Below are positions 1-6,485 of a stretch of 64,000 nt of DNA, in pieces. Position numbers and translations under genes: made by a program. Each line of letters starts with the position of its first letter. Position 1 is the first letter of the stretch. Below the pieces are notes generated by a model. The model searched no databases. It was not told where the DNA came from and saw only the letters and a list, made by a program, of their open reading frames with translations. Source of the DNA: SZUA-430 sp965227535 (lineage in GTDB: Bacteria > Pseudomonadota > Alphaproteobacteria > Micropepsales > Micropepsaceae); assembly GCA_965227535.1 (NCBI GenBank), contig OZ245761.1:434001-498000 (forward strand), given 5' to 3'.

Positions 1-60
1 ACCGGCCCACGCAAAGCAGGATCGGCAAGGGCAGGGGAGGCGGCGAGCAAAAGGAGAACT

Positions 61-227
61 GTCATCCCGGAAGTTAGGCGAGCGCGTTGCGAAGCAACGC
101 TCTTGCGAGCCTTACTGTCCGGGACCCAGGGCCACCGCACCGTCGCCCGAGACAGCGACCCTGGGTCCCGGACAGCAAGCTTCGCTACGATCGCAAGCGA
201 TCGAGCTCCGCTAGCTTCCGGGATGAC
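61..227. repeat. Long composite inverted repeat (family A, REP/MITE-like)
   Basis: The outer ends GTCATCCCGGAAG and CTTCCGGGATGAC mirror each other. An inner 17-nt perfect inverted repeat (115-131 against 159-175, beginning CTGTCCGGGACCC) lies inside. Each arm also contains small self-complementary stretches, such as GCGTTGC-GAA-GCAACGC in the left arm. No convincing gene covers bases 1-294, so this element is the main content of the left edge, downstream of the chaperone gene. It may act as a transcript end structure for the pilin locus. It resembles the GTCATCCCGG-type palindromic elements common in alphaproteobacteria; copy number in this genome is unknown. Confidence 0.8.
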
Positions 228-294
228 AGAGTTGCTGCCGGAGAGGGCGGGCGCTGCCATGACGCGGAACACCACCTGGCCCGCCCGCCGTCGC

Positions 295-1017
295 TTACGG
301 CGTCGCTTCGACGAGGTTGAACTTCGCGTTCAAGTCCGCCGGTGCTTTCTCGGGTTTCGGCACTTCGACGACGCGCGTGCCGCCGGGCAGGATCCAGCTG
401 GTGCCGAGAGCCTTGCGCCACGCTTCGTCCTTGACGACGCTCTTGAACGTGCCGCCCGACAGCTCGACGTTCGACAGCGCCAGGTTCGCGTATTTGTTGC
501 CCGCGTTCTTCAGCGTCACTTTCAGGTTCTTGCCCGCAGGCTCAACCGAGGCAACTTCGATCGCAGGCTTCGCGCCGTCCGGCACGATGTTGGCGACGGT
601 CGAGAAGTTGAACACGAACTGCACGCCCGACTTCCCGTCGCTGGGCAGCTTCACCGGCACCTGCTTGACCGTGATGGTGTAGGTCTCGGACTTGGTCAGC
701 GTCTGCGGCCCGACATACTGCACGCGCACAGCCTGCGTCGCGCCGGCCGCGATCACGGCCTGCGGCGGGAACAGAACGAAATCCTTGTCGGCCGCTTCGC
801 GCGATTCCTTACCGTTCGCATCGAACAGCCTCTTCTCGGCCTGAAGCTCGACGGTGATCGGCGACTTGTTGGTATTGTTGACGCGAATGACGGTCGATGC
901 GCCTTTGCCCGACGGCGTCATGTCATAGATCATCGGCGACACTTGATAGGCGTGCGCGATCCCGGCGAGCCCCAAGGCCACGGCGGCGGCTGCGGCGAGT
1001 GTGAATTTATTCAGCAT
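295..1017 (-). CDS. PapD-like fimbrial periplasmic chaperone
   Basis: The 240-residue product starts with a signal peptide (hydrophobic stretch ending AGIAHA) followed by YQVSPMIYDMTP and a strand reading VIRVNNTNKSPITVEL. These match the first immunoglobulin-like domain of PapD/FimC-type chaperones, and the length is normal for the family. Such chaperones bind and fold pilus subunits in the periplasm by donor-strand complementation. The start at 1017 was chosen because it is preceded by GGGAGA and begins the signal peptide. It is the last gene in view of a minus-strand cluster whose four upstream members look like pilus subunits. An outer-membrane usher would be expected next to it, but the next 294 bases to the edge hold only an inverted repeat. 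Assignment to the chaperone superfamily is fairly sure; a pilus role is inferred from neighbours. Confidence 0.8.
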   Translation of the reverse strand: MLNKFTLAAAAAVALGLAGIAHAYQVSPMIYDMTPSGKGASTVIRVNNTNKSPITVELQAEKRLFDANGKESREAADKDFVLFPPQAVIAAGATQAVRVQYVGPQTLTKSETYTITVKQVPVKLPSDGKSGVQFVFNFSTVANIVPDGAKPAIEVASVEPAGKNLKVTLKNAGNKYANLALSNVELSGGTFKSVVKDEAWRKALGTSWILPGGTRVVEVPKPEKAPADLNAKFNLVEATP

Positions 1018-1144
1018 GCGAAATCTCCCACCGGTCTCGTTGCGTGAATCGAAGGAACCGCGAGCGACAAGCGAGACCGAGCCGTCATTCCGCGGGTGAC
1101 ATGCATTTTGATGTCGTATTTTGCCCTTCATGAATTGATTCGCA

Positions 1145-1167
1145 GGGCGCGAGCAACGCTCGCGCCC
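1145..1167 (-). terminator. Hairpin behind pilin-like gene 4
   Basis: A perfect 10-bp stem (GGGCGCGAGC/GCTCGCGCCC) with a 3-nt loop begins about 10 nt after the stop codon of the 1178-1675 gene. There is no U-run, so it may stabilise or process the operon mRNA rather than end it. Confidence 0.6.
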
Positions 1168-1177
1168 CACTTATCCC

Positions 1178-1675
1178 TTAAGGACTGATCGTGAATGTCA
1201 GCGTATCGGTATACGTACCCGCAACGGTGAGCGGAGCTCGCAACCCAACCAGGAAGTGTGGTGTCTGCGCTGAATTTGCAGCGGCAGGCACAACAATGTT
1301 CGGGAACGGAACGCCCCCGCCAGTAGCATTGCTAGCCCTGAACCAATCCAGCGGGTTGGGCGCACCCAATGCGGCTGGAGTTTGATCATTGAGGAATATG
1401 CCGTAGTTGACGAGATCGGAGCCGTTCAATAAGCCGCCGTTCGCGCTCTTGATATTGACGATCGTATTGCCGCCAACGAAATTGCACTTGTAAACGAAGT
1501 CGCCTTCGACGCCTACGTTTACAGCCGTGCCGGACAGGTCGATGTTGCTCGACGTGCCAGCAAGAATCTCACAGTGGGGGCCAACAACGCTTGTGACGAG
1601 AACGTCACTCGCAGTTGCTCCGCCCGTCGCAGCGAGAGCGAGTGCCAGGTAGCCCAGACGCAGTATTGTTTTCAT
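1178..1675 (-). CDS. Secreted pilin-like protein (spore coat U/CU subunit type)
   Basis: The 165-residue protein has a signal peptide (MKTILRLGYLALALAATGGATA) and two conserved cysteines: one near the mature N-terminus in PHCEIL and one in FVYKCNF. It ends in the strand GTYTDTLTFTISP. That layout matches the small SCPU/chaperone-usher subunit families, and three neighbouring genes share it. The start at 1675 is supported by AGGGA upstream; longer in-frame readings lack a signal peptide at their N-terminus. It lies between another pilin-like gene and the chaperone, so it is probably a structural or minor subunit. Family naming is by motif memory only; a profile search would be needed to choose between SCPU and a related fold. 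Confidence 0.65.
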   Translation of the reverse strand: MKTILRLGYLALALAATGGATASDVLVTSVVGPHCEILAGTSSNIDLSGTAVNVGVEGDFVYKCNFVGGNTIVNIKSANGGLLNGSDLVNYGIFLNDQTPAALGAPNPLDWFRASNATGGGVPFPNIVVPAAANSAQTPHFLVGLRAPLTVAGTYTDTLTFTISP

Positions 1676-1705
1676 TGTTTTCCCTTTCGGGTTACTGGAC
1701 CAGTT

Positions 1706-1728
1706 GGCGAGAGATACATTCCCTCGCC
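1706..1728 (-). terminator. Short hairpin behind pilin-like gene 3
   Basis: The stem GGCGAG/CTCGCC encloses an 11-nt loop and lies 15-37 nt past the stop of the 1743-2192 gene. It is weaker than the hairpins behind the sister genes. Confidence 0.35.
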
Positions 1729-1742
1729 TCTGCGGTTTCGAA

Positions 1743-2192
1743 TTACGGGGCGATCGTGACGGACAGTGTGTCCGTGTAAACGCCAGCCACTTCGATCGGC
1801 AAACCACCGTCGAGTTGCAGCGTGAACGACGAGTTCACGTCCGTGTTCGGGACGGGGTCAACTGCTGCAACGTTGTCAAACGCCAGCGCCGAGTCGCCTG
1901 GGCCGCCCGTCGTCGGAACGATGTCATAAACGTAAACTGGGCCAGTGTTTCCGACCTGAACGCCGCCCTTGGCGCTATCGAACGTAATGGTCGCGCTGCC
2001 TTCGCCGCCATAGTTGCATGACCAGGTGAAGTCGACCGGAGCCGAGATTGCGCCCGTGGACGGTAGTGTCGCATTCGTATCCGCCGAAATTTCACAGGCT
2101 TCGTCGACAGTGGAAGTGATCAACACGTCGGCCGCCATGGCGGGGGAATAGAAGGCGACGAGCGCGGTCGACGCCAGAAGAAGTGTACGCAT
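1743..2192 (-). CDS. Secreted pilin-like protein (spore coat U/CU subunit type)
   Basis: The product has 149 residues, a signal peptide ending SPAMAADVLI, conserved cysteines in EACEIS and WSCNYGG, and the C-terminal strand GVYTDTLSVTIAP shared with its neighbours. The ATG at 2192 is preferred because GGAGAG sits 6 nt before it; the in-frame TTG four codons upstream would bury that site. It is the third of four tandem subunit-like genes on the minus strand. It is probably exported through Sec and folded by the chaperone encoded downstream; this role is inferred. Confidence 0.65.
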   Translation of the reverse strand: MRTLLLASTALVAFYSPAMAADVLITSTVDEACEISADTNATLPSTGAISAPVDFTWSCNYGGEGSATITFDSAKGGVQVGNTGPVYVYDIVPTTGGPGDSALAFDNVAAVDPVPNTDVNSSFTLQLDGGLPIEVAGVYTDTLSVTIAP

Positions 2193-2337
2193 GATGCTCT
2201 CCAATCATCTTGGGTTGAAATGCCAGGCACTTCGCACTCTCCGAACCGGTTGCCTCCGTCCTAAGGAGTCATAACGCAGCCGGTTTGGAGGTGATTCCGG
2301 TCCGTCCCCTCATCGGAACCCAGCCCGGAATTTCAGG

Positions 2338-2365
2338 GCGGTCGAGGCGCGAACGCCTCGACCGC
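2338..2365 (-). terminator. Strong hairpin behind pilin-like gene 2
   Basis: A perfect 12-bp stem (GCGGTCGAGGCG/CGCCTCGACCGC) with a CGAA tetraloop begins 11 nt after the stop of the 2377-2856 gene. No U-run follows. It may stabilise the 3' end of a processed mRNA or cause partial termination. Confidence 0.65.
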
Positions 2366-2376
2366 AATTCGTCCGC

Positions 2377-2856
2377 TTACGGAGAAATTTCGATCGTGAG
2401 CGTGTCGGTGTAGACGCCGGCAACCGGCAGCGCCTGTGTCAGACCAACCTGAAACACAGGCGTAATTTCCGCGTTCGCCGGGAATGACGTTGTGATGCCA
2501 ACGTAGTTCTGCGGCGTGTTGCTCGACTGCAACCAGCTCGACGGCGGGCCGCCGGGGGCCGCGGTGTTCAACCAAATGCCGTATGTAGCCGAGCCGCCGC
2601 CGTTCTCGCCCGTCACAACACCACCGTTGGTGCTGATAAAGTTGAGTTCGGGATCGCCTTCGAAGTTGCACTTGTACTTGAAGGTCCCAGGCACCGGCAC
2701 ATCCAACCCGGTGAGCGTGATGCTCTCCGAGACGTCGGTGATGATGCACTCCGGCGCCTGCTCGGCATTGATCTCGATTTGGGCATCGTCGGCCGCGAAA
2801 GCGGCACCAGCGCCCACTAGGACAAAGGCCGAGGCTGCCAAGAGAATTCTACGCAT
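2377..2856 (-). CDS. Secreted pilin-like protein (spore coat U/CU subunit type)
   Basis: The 159-residue protein has a signal peptide (MRRILLAASAFVLVGAGAAFA), cysteines in PECIIT and KYKCNFEG, and the closing strand GVYTDTLTIEISP. It is closest in layout to the 1178-1675 product: both contain a central NGG...YGI.LN segment. The ATG at 2856 follows GGAGAT, whereas the upstream in-frame ATG at 2868 overlaps that ribosome-binding site. Its leader contains GAGGCACGTCT and CCGGTT blocks also found, in whole or part, upstream of sister genes, which suggests that gene and leader were duplicated together. Confidence 0.65.
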   Translation of the reverse strand: MRRILLAASAFVLVGAGAAFAADDAQIEINAEQAPECIITDVSESITLTGLDVPVPGTFKYKCNFEGDPELNFISTNGGVVTGENGGGSATYGIWLNTAAPGGPPSSWLQSSNTPQNYVGITTSFPANAEITPVFQVGLTQALPVAGVYTDTLTIEISP

Positions 2857-2951
2857 GAAGATCTCCATTCATCTTTTTGGTTCATTGAGGAGGCACGTCT
2901 GACCTTCAATCCGGTTCGCTGCTCTTTGGCAGTCCCCCCGCTGGAGGTCTC

Positions 2952-2973
2952 CCGGACGCTGTGCGGCGTCCGG
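2952..2973 (-). terminator. Hairpin behind pilin-like gene 1
   Basis: An 8-bp stem (CCGGACGC/GCGTCCGG) with a 6-nt loop starts 13 nt after the stop of the 2987-3574 gene, matching the hairpin placement seen after the other pilin-like genes. Confidence 0.5.
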
Positions 2974-2986
2974 ATTCGAAATTCGT

Positions 2987-3574
2987 TCAAGGTGAAATCG
3001 TGTAGGTGATGAGGTCTTTGTAATTGCCGGCGACGACGCCCGCGGTCGAACCGGTCACTTTGAGTTTGTAGGCGCCGAGCTGCTGAATGCCGCTCAAGCC
3101 CGAAAGCAGGTTGAAGCCGGTGGGGCTCGTCGGGATGGTCGCGTACGCGCCCGGTCCCTGAATTTCCCAATTGATCTGATAGGGCACGGTCTCGGTCCCG
3201 CCGACGCGCTTCAGCGCACCGTTCTGGGACTTCACCGTCAGGTTCACCGCGCTCGACGTCGCGATGTTGCAGGTGAAGCCGAGGTCGCCCAGGTCTTCCT
3301 CCTGGTCCGTCACCATTTGGCCGAACGAGGTTTGATCGGGCAGGGTGGTGAATTCGCATGTCGGCGGGATCGAACCGGTGATCTCGATCTGCGCGCTGTC
3401 GCCGTAGCCCCACGAGGAGCCTTCGCCGCCCTCACCACCTTCGCCGCCTTCTCCACCCTCGCCGCCGCTGCCCGTGGCGAGCGCCAGCGAAGTCGACAGC
3501 ACGATGCCGGCGGCTGCTGCGCCGATGGCGGACGTGAAGCGGTAGAGATTTTCGTTAGAACTCACGCTGTCCAT
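2987..3574 (-). CDS. Pilin-like secreted protein with Gly-Gly-Glu repeat at the mature N-terminus
   Basis: This first gene of the cluster encodes 195 residues. A long signal-like segment (IGAAAAGIVLSTSLALA) is followed by about five GGE repeats, encoded by a 9-bp DNA repeat at roughly 3420-3475. The subunit-like domain follows: cysteines in PPTCEF and GFTCNI, closing strand AGNYKDLITYTISP. The acidic flexible stretch sits where chaperone-usher subunits carry their donor-strand extension, but its composition does not look like a beta strand, so a spacer or surface-exposed tag is more likely. The start at 3574 is uncertain: AGGGG is almost adjacent to the ATG. An in-frame TTG at 3622 is the alternative. 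Confidence 0.6.
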   Translation of the reverse strand: MDSVSSNENLYRFTSAIGAAAAGIVLSTSLALATGSGGEGGEGGEGGEGGEGSSWGYGDSAQIEITGSIPPTCEFTTLPDQTSFGQMVTDQEEDLGDLGFTCNIATSSAVNLTVKSQNGALKRVGGTETVPYQINWEIQGPGAYATIPTSPTGFNLLSGLSGIQQLGAYKLKVTGSTAGVVAGNYKDLITYTISP

Positions 3575-4035
3575 CCCCTTAGTACCTCGCGCCGCTCGTT
3601 GAGTGGCTGCGCGAAAATCCAAACCGTTAGCCGGAGGAAGTTTGAGGCACGTCTCTGTTTCAGGAGCGGCCGGGTGGGAGACACCCTGTCGGAATCGCTC
3701 GTGACGGGAGGGACTATCGGTGATTCGCGTGATGTGAAGCAGTGCGTTTGATCATTGCTTGAGCGTTATTGGATCGGTGCGTGATTTCGGTAACGCCAAC
3801 CAGCGCGCGCGCGATTCTATACTTCGCAACACTCTGAATCGCAGGAATCTAGCGGGTTTCCGCGCAAGGATTATATTCCGACATTTCGAGACGAACCGTG
3901 CGGGTGCGCAATCGACTCGCAGGAGTTGCAATCCACCGTGCGCAAACACACCCACGTTTCAAAACCGTCGCAACAGAAGTGATCGATTCGAATCGCGCCG
4001 CGCTCCGTTTTGACGTCGCGGCATCGCTCCTTCAC

Positions 4036-4066
4036 CCCTCGCCCTTCCACTTCGGAAGGGCGAGGG
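4036..4066. repeat. Short inverted repeat (family E core)
   Basis: A perfect 13-bp inverted repeat CCCTCGCCCTTCC/GGAAGGGCGAGGG with a 5-nt loop. The same core recurs at 6366-6399 (one mismatch), and a longer related element lies between ntrB and ntrC at 48806-48963. Confidence 0.75.
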
Positions 4067-4120
4067 CGGGGAGAAGACGTGGCCGTCCTTGAAAAGGCTG
4101 AGATTGCCCGTGCTGGACAC

Positions 4121-4151
4121 AAAAAAAGGGGCGGCTTAGCTGCGCCGCCCC
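4121..4151 (-). terminator. Rho-independent terminator of the 4221-4538 gene
   Basis: Read on the minus strand, an 8-bp GC stem (GGGGCGGC/GCCGCCCC) is followed directly by seven U residues. This is a textbook intrinsic terminator about 70 nt after the stop codon. Confidence 0.85.
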
Positions 4152-4220
4152 ATACTTCTGAATCCGGTGTTCTTCGTGTCGGCTTGGCGCCTGAATTGCG
4201 CCCGCGACAACGCCCAAGCG

Positions 4221-4538
4221 CTATTCCAGCGCTTCAGCCTCTTCCGACTCTTCAACCTCTTCCTTCTTGGCCTTCGCCTTCTTCACGCGCGGCGCTTTTG
4301 GCGGCGCGCTGGCCTTTTTCAATTCCTTGCGCGCCAGGATCTCGGCTTCCACCACGGGCAACAGCTCGCTGGCGGCGACCTTTTGCTTGGCGTTGCCGTC
4401 GGCCATCAGGCGCGTGGCGTTCACGCGCAGCGACAGCAGAGCGGAATCCTCCATGCCCGGCACCCGCGTGCGCATATCGGTGATTTGAGGCCCCGCGCCG
4501 GTCTGCGCGCGTGCTTCCTTTTCGGTTTCTCGGTTCAT
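4221..4538 (-). CDS. Lys/Glu-rich small protein of unknown function
   Basis: The 105-residue product has a folded-looking first 75 residues (including VNATRLMADGNAKQKVAA) and a highly charged Lys/Ala/Glu tail (KKASAPPKAPRVKKAKAKK, then an acidic end). No signal peptide or membrane segment is visible, so it is probably cytoplasmic; the basic tail could bind nucleic acid, but that is conjecture. A clear intrinsic terminator follows it, and the cold-shock gene terminator precedes it, so it is a separate transcription unit. I do not recognise the family. Confidence 0.7.
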   Translation of the reverse strand: MNRETEKEARAQTGAGPQITDMRTRVPGMEDSALLSLRVNATRLMADGNAKQKVAASELLPVVEAEILARKELKKASAPPKAPRVKKAKAKKEEVEESEEAEALE

Positions 4539-4562
4539 GGTTTTAAGCCCTTAAAAGAGAAA

Positions 4563-4591
4563 GGCGGCGAAGCGTCGCTCGCTTCGCCGCC
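4563..4591 (-). terminator. Terminator of the cold-shock gene
   Basis: A perfect 12-bp stem (GGCGGCGAAGCG/CGCTTCGCCGCC) with a 5-nt loop is followed on the minus strand by UUUCUCUUUU. It sits about 45 nt after the csp stop codon. A second small hairpin (GGGGCGAAGCGCCCC) lies between them. Confidence 0.8.
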
Positions 4592-4636
4592 GATCCGATT
4601 CGAACTGCGAAGGGGCGAAGCGCCCCCTCAACAATT

Positions 4637-4846
4637 TTACGCTGCGCGAAGATTCACGGCCTTGGCGCCGCGTTGATCTTGCTCGGTGTCGAACGACACG
4701 CGCTGACCTTCCGAAAGCGTGCCCATCCCGGCGCGTTCGACGGCCGTAGCATGGACGAACACGTCCTTGCCGCCGCCGTCCGGCGAGATAAAGCCGAAGC
4801 CTTTTGTCGCGTTGAAGAACTTCACCATTCCTGTCATCGAAGCCAT
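4637..4846 (-). CDS. cspA: Cold-shock domain protein
   Basis: The 69-residue protein is a single cold-shock (OB-fold) domain. RNP1 appears as KGFGFISPD and RNP2 as DVFVHATAV, with GMVKFFNATKG before them and the usual length of 65-70 residues. Such proteins bind single-stranded RNA/DNA and act as RNA chaperones. The start at 4846 has AAGGAA about 10 nt upstream; internal methionines at residues 4 and 7 are alternatives. The next gene upstream is about 400 bases away, which leaves room for the long structured 5' leader typical of csp mRNAs. Which of several possible csp paralogues this is cannot be told here. Confidence 0.93.
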   Translation of the reverse strand: MASMTGMVKFFNATKGFGFISPDGGGKDVFVHATAVERAGMGTLSEGQRVSFDTEQDQRGAKAVNLRAA

Positions 4847-5251
4847 TGTAAGCTATTCCTTGTATGCATTTAGGTTCCGCCCTGGCGAAATACCGGGACG
4901 TCGTGAAAAGCTAAGCGAGGGGTGGGAACCGTTTTGCGCGCGGGGTCAAATCCGCGAAACCTTTGGTCCGCACTTCACAACTGTGCAGCCGTCACAAGCG
5001 GATACATAATCCTCCGCGCCCAAAATAGCAATGAATTTCCAAGAAACGGCAGTAATGCGCGGTTTAGTTCGAACCAAATGTCCCAAAGCTGATCACTGAC
5101 CATCGCCGCGCTTCGGCGCGGCATAATAATGGAAACACGAAGCACACGAAGAACACGAAGCTGCCAACGGGGTTCGAGCGTCTTGGTGTTCTTCGTGTGC
5201 TTCGTGTTTCAAATCCTTGCTGGCGCTACGCGCCCCCCAGGACAACACGTG
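4847..5251. other. Intergenic region: csp leader and inverted repeat
   Basis: About 400 bases lie between cspA and the hemolysin-III-like gene. The left part is expected to carry the csp promoter and 5' leader. The right part is occupied by the family C inverted repeat at 5132-5210. No gene is convincing. Confidence 0.55.
5132..5210. repeat. Perfect 25-bp inverted repeat of CACGAAG units (family C)
   Basis: The left arm (5132-5156) and right arm (5186-5210) are exact reverse complements, separated by 29 nt. Each arm is built from CACGAAG/CACACGAAG units, so the arms are themselves short tandem repeats. A related but diverged copy lies at 32333-32407, nested in another repeat. Confidence 0.85.
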
Positions 5252-5926
5252 CTACCGCGCTGTCGCGGCGGCGACTTCGGTGAAGACTGCGGAGTAGTGC
5301 AAGAACGCGGCGAGCAGCACCATCCAGTGCCAGATCGCGTTTTGATACGGCAGCCGTTCCCACAGGTGAAACACCACGCCCAGGATGTACACCACGGCGC
5401 CGGCGATCAGCAGATAGCCGCTGATCGGCAGCAGCGACTGCGAGAGTTGATCCGCGACGACGACGATCGACAACCCCAGCCCGATGTAAAGCGCGACCGT
5501 CAAGCGCTCCCACCGCCTGGGATAAACCAGCTTCATCCAAACGCCGGCGATCGCCACCGCCCACGCAAAGCTCAACAGCCCAAGCCCGGCGGTCCCACCG
5601 ACGCGCGCCAACAGAAACGGCGTGAACGTCCCCGCGATCATCACAAAGATCGCCGCGTGATCGAACCGCCGCAGCAGTTCCTTCACCGGCGAAGGCGGCC
5701 AAAGATTATACGCCGCCGAAAATCCCAGCATCGCGAGCAGTCCAATCGCATAGAGCGTCGCGCCCAACACCAAGGGCAGCGGCCCATTGCTCGCCTGCAG
5801 CATCAGAACCAGTGCGCCCGCGACCCCGCACAGCACGCCGACGACATGCGCCGCGATATCCGCGCGCATCTCTCCCGTCGAGTACGCCTTATAGGCAATG
5901 CCCGGCAGTTCGTTCGGCGACGACAT
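5252..5926 (-). CDS. Hemolysin III / PAQR-family membrane protein
   Basis: The 224-residue protein has seven predicted membrane segments. It carries PAQR/hemolysin III landmarks: E-x2-AD-x3-H near the N-terminus (EMRADIAAHVVG), a central FDHAAIFVMIAGTFTPF (the usual RLDHAAI-type motif plus YTP-like end), and HxxxxxxxxxH near the C-terminus (HWMVLLAAFLHYSAVF). These residues form a metal site in the family (bacterial YqfA/TrhA). The exact function is unsettled and the hemolysin name is historical. ATG 5926 follows GGGGAG; the TTG at 5938 is less likely. The next gene upstream is a small membrane protein 41 bases away on the same strand, so the two are probably cotranscribed. Confidence 0.88.
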   Translation of the reverse strand: MSSPNELPGIAYKAYSTGEMRADIAAHVVGVLCGVAGALVLMLQASNGPLPLVLGATLYAIGLLAMLGFSAAYNLWPPSPVKELLRRFDHAAIFVMIAGTFTPFLLARVGGTAGLGLLSFAWAVAIAGVWMKLVYPRRWERLTVALYIGLGLSIVVVADQLSQSLLPISGYLLIAGAVVYILGVVFHLWERLPYQNAIWHWMVLLAAFLHYSAVFTEVAAATAR

Positions 5927-5967
5927 CAAACTCCCCAACGCTCAGTTCAGGGCCCCCGCCCTGAGCC

Positions 5968-6180
5968 TCAAGCTTCTCTGAAAGCGAAGATCGCGACAAC
6001 CCCCGTGATGCCGGCGGCGACCCAGCTCATCATCACCGGCACGTGGTATTCGCCCACGGTTAACTCAAGCCCGTAAAACGCGCGCAGCCCTTGCGCGATC
6101 GCGATCACGGCCAAAAAGATGGCGGCGACGGTGCTGAACAATCTCGGCACCTCTGCCTGCGGCAGCTGTTTTTTTTCCAT
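5968..6180 (-). CDS. Small two-helix membrane protein, unknown function
   Basis: The 70-residue product has a charged N-terminus (MEKKQLPQAEVPRL) and two hydrophobic helices: VAAIFLAVIAIAQGLRAFYG and VPVMMSWVAAGITGVVAIFA. They are joined by a short loop, so both ends probably face the same side of the inner membrane. The start at 6180 has GGGAAGAA upstream; the ATG at 6195 has no such site. It lies just upstream of the PAQR gene on the same strand. I do not recognise the family. Confidence 0.7.
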   Translation of the reverse strand: MEKKQLPQAEVPRLFSTVAAIFLAVIAIAQGLRAFYGLELTVGEYHVPVMMSWVAAGITGVVAIFAFREA

Positions 6181-6365
6181 GTGCGTTCTTCCCATTAAAG
6201 ATGCCCTGGCAGCGAAGACGCAACATCACCCGCGCAAGACCAAACCGGTCCGCACGCGCCACCTGCGCAAATTGTCATTGAACTGCGGGCCTACGGGCCC
6301 CGCTCCAGAGCCCCCAAGATATAGCGCAAAGGGAGCCATTTAGCCAGCCGCGCACCATTCTGCCC

Positions 6366-6399
6366 CCCCTCTCCCTTCCAAAACTGGAAGGGCGAGGGG
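6366..6399. repeat. Short inverted repeat (family E core)
   Basis: Arms of 15 nt (CCCCTCTCCCTTCCA against TGGAAGGGCGAGGGG) pair with one mismatch around an AAAC loop. The core is the same as at 4036-4066. Confidence 0.7.
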
Positions 6400-6424
6400 A
6401 GCAGAGAGACGCCTCTCGCTCCCA

Positions 6425-6459
6425 CAAAACGAAAACGCCGGGGAATTTCTTCCCCGGCG
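6425..6459 (-). terminator. Intrinsic terminator of the Cys-rich repeat protein gene
   Basis: A perfect 10-bp stem (CGCCGGGGAA/TTCCCCGGCG) with a 4-nt loop is followed on the minus strand by UUUUCGUUUU. It lies about 27 nt after the 6486 stop. Confidence 0.85.
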
Positions 6460-6485
6460 GTTCCCTCATTCAGATACGGCGCGCG

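Larger units (their letters stand above)
3575..4220. other. Non-coding stretch upstream of the pilin-like cluster
   Basis: About 650 bases without a convincing gene; the short ORFs here have no ribosome-binding site or recognisable product. It should contain the promoter of the minus-strand pilin-like cluster. I could not pick a clear -35/-10 pair. A second GAGGCACGTCT block occurs near 3645, matching one upstream of the next gene in the cluster. An E-type short inverted repeat (4036-4066) and the terminator of the 4221 gene (4121-4151) lie at its right end. Confidence 0.6.
6181..6485. other. Intergenic region with repeat and terminator
   Basis: About 300 bases without a gene. They hold the family E short inverted repeat (6366-6399), the terminator of the Cys-rich repeat protein (6425-6459), and presumably the promoter of the 6180 gene. 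Confidence 0.55.

Noticed and set aside
3418..3475. Possible small CRISPR-like or satellite array (9-bp repeats)
   Set aside because: The repeats are in frame inside a coding sequence and encode Gly-Gly-Glu; no spacers or cas genes.
3752..4122. Short ORFs on both strands between the pilin-like cluster and the Lys-rich gene
   Set aside because: No ribosome-binding sites, poor codon patterns for this genome and no family resemblance; region treated as non-coding.
4847..5128. EcfG promoter before cspA on the basis of GGGAACCGTTTT
   Set aside because: The GGAAC lies on the plus strand, pointing away from cspA, and no CGTT follows at 16-17 nt.
5129..6076. 315-codon plus-strand frame over the hemolysin-III-like gene
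   Set aside because: Antisense to a seven-helix PAQR protein; it starts within an inverted repeat and encodes a Gln/Arg/His-rich product without a domain.
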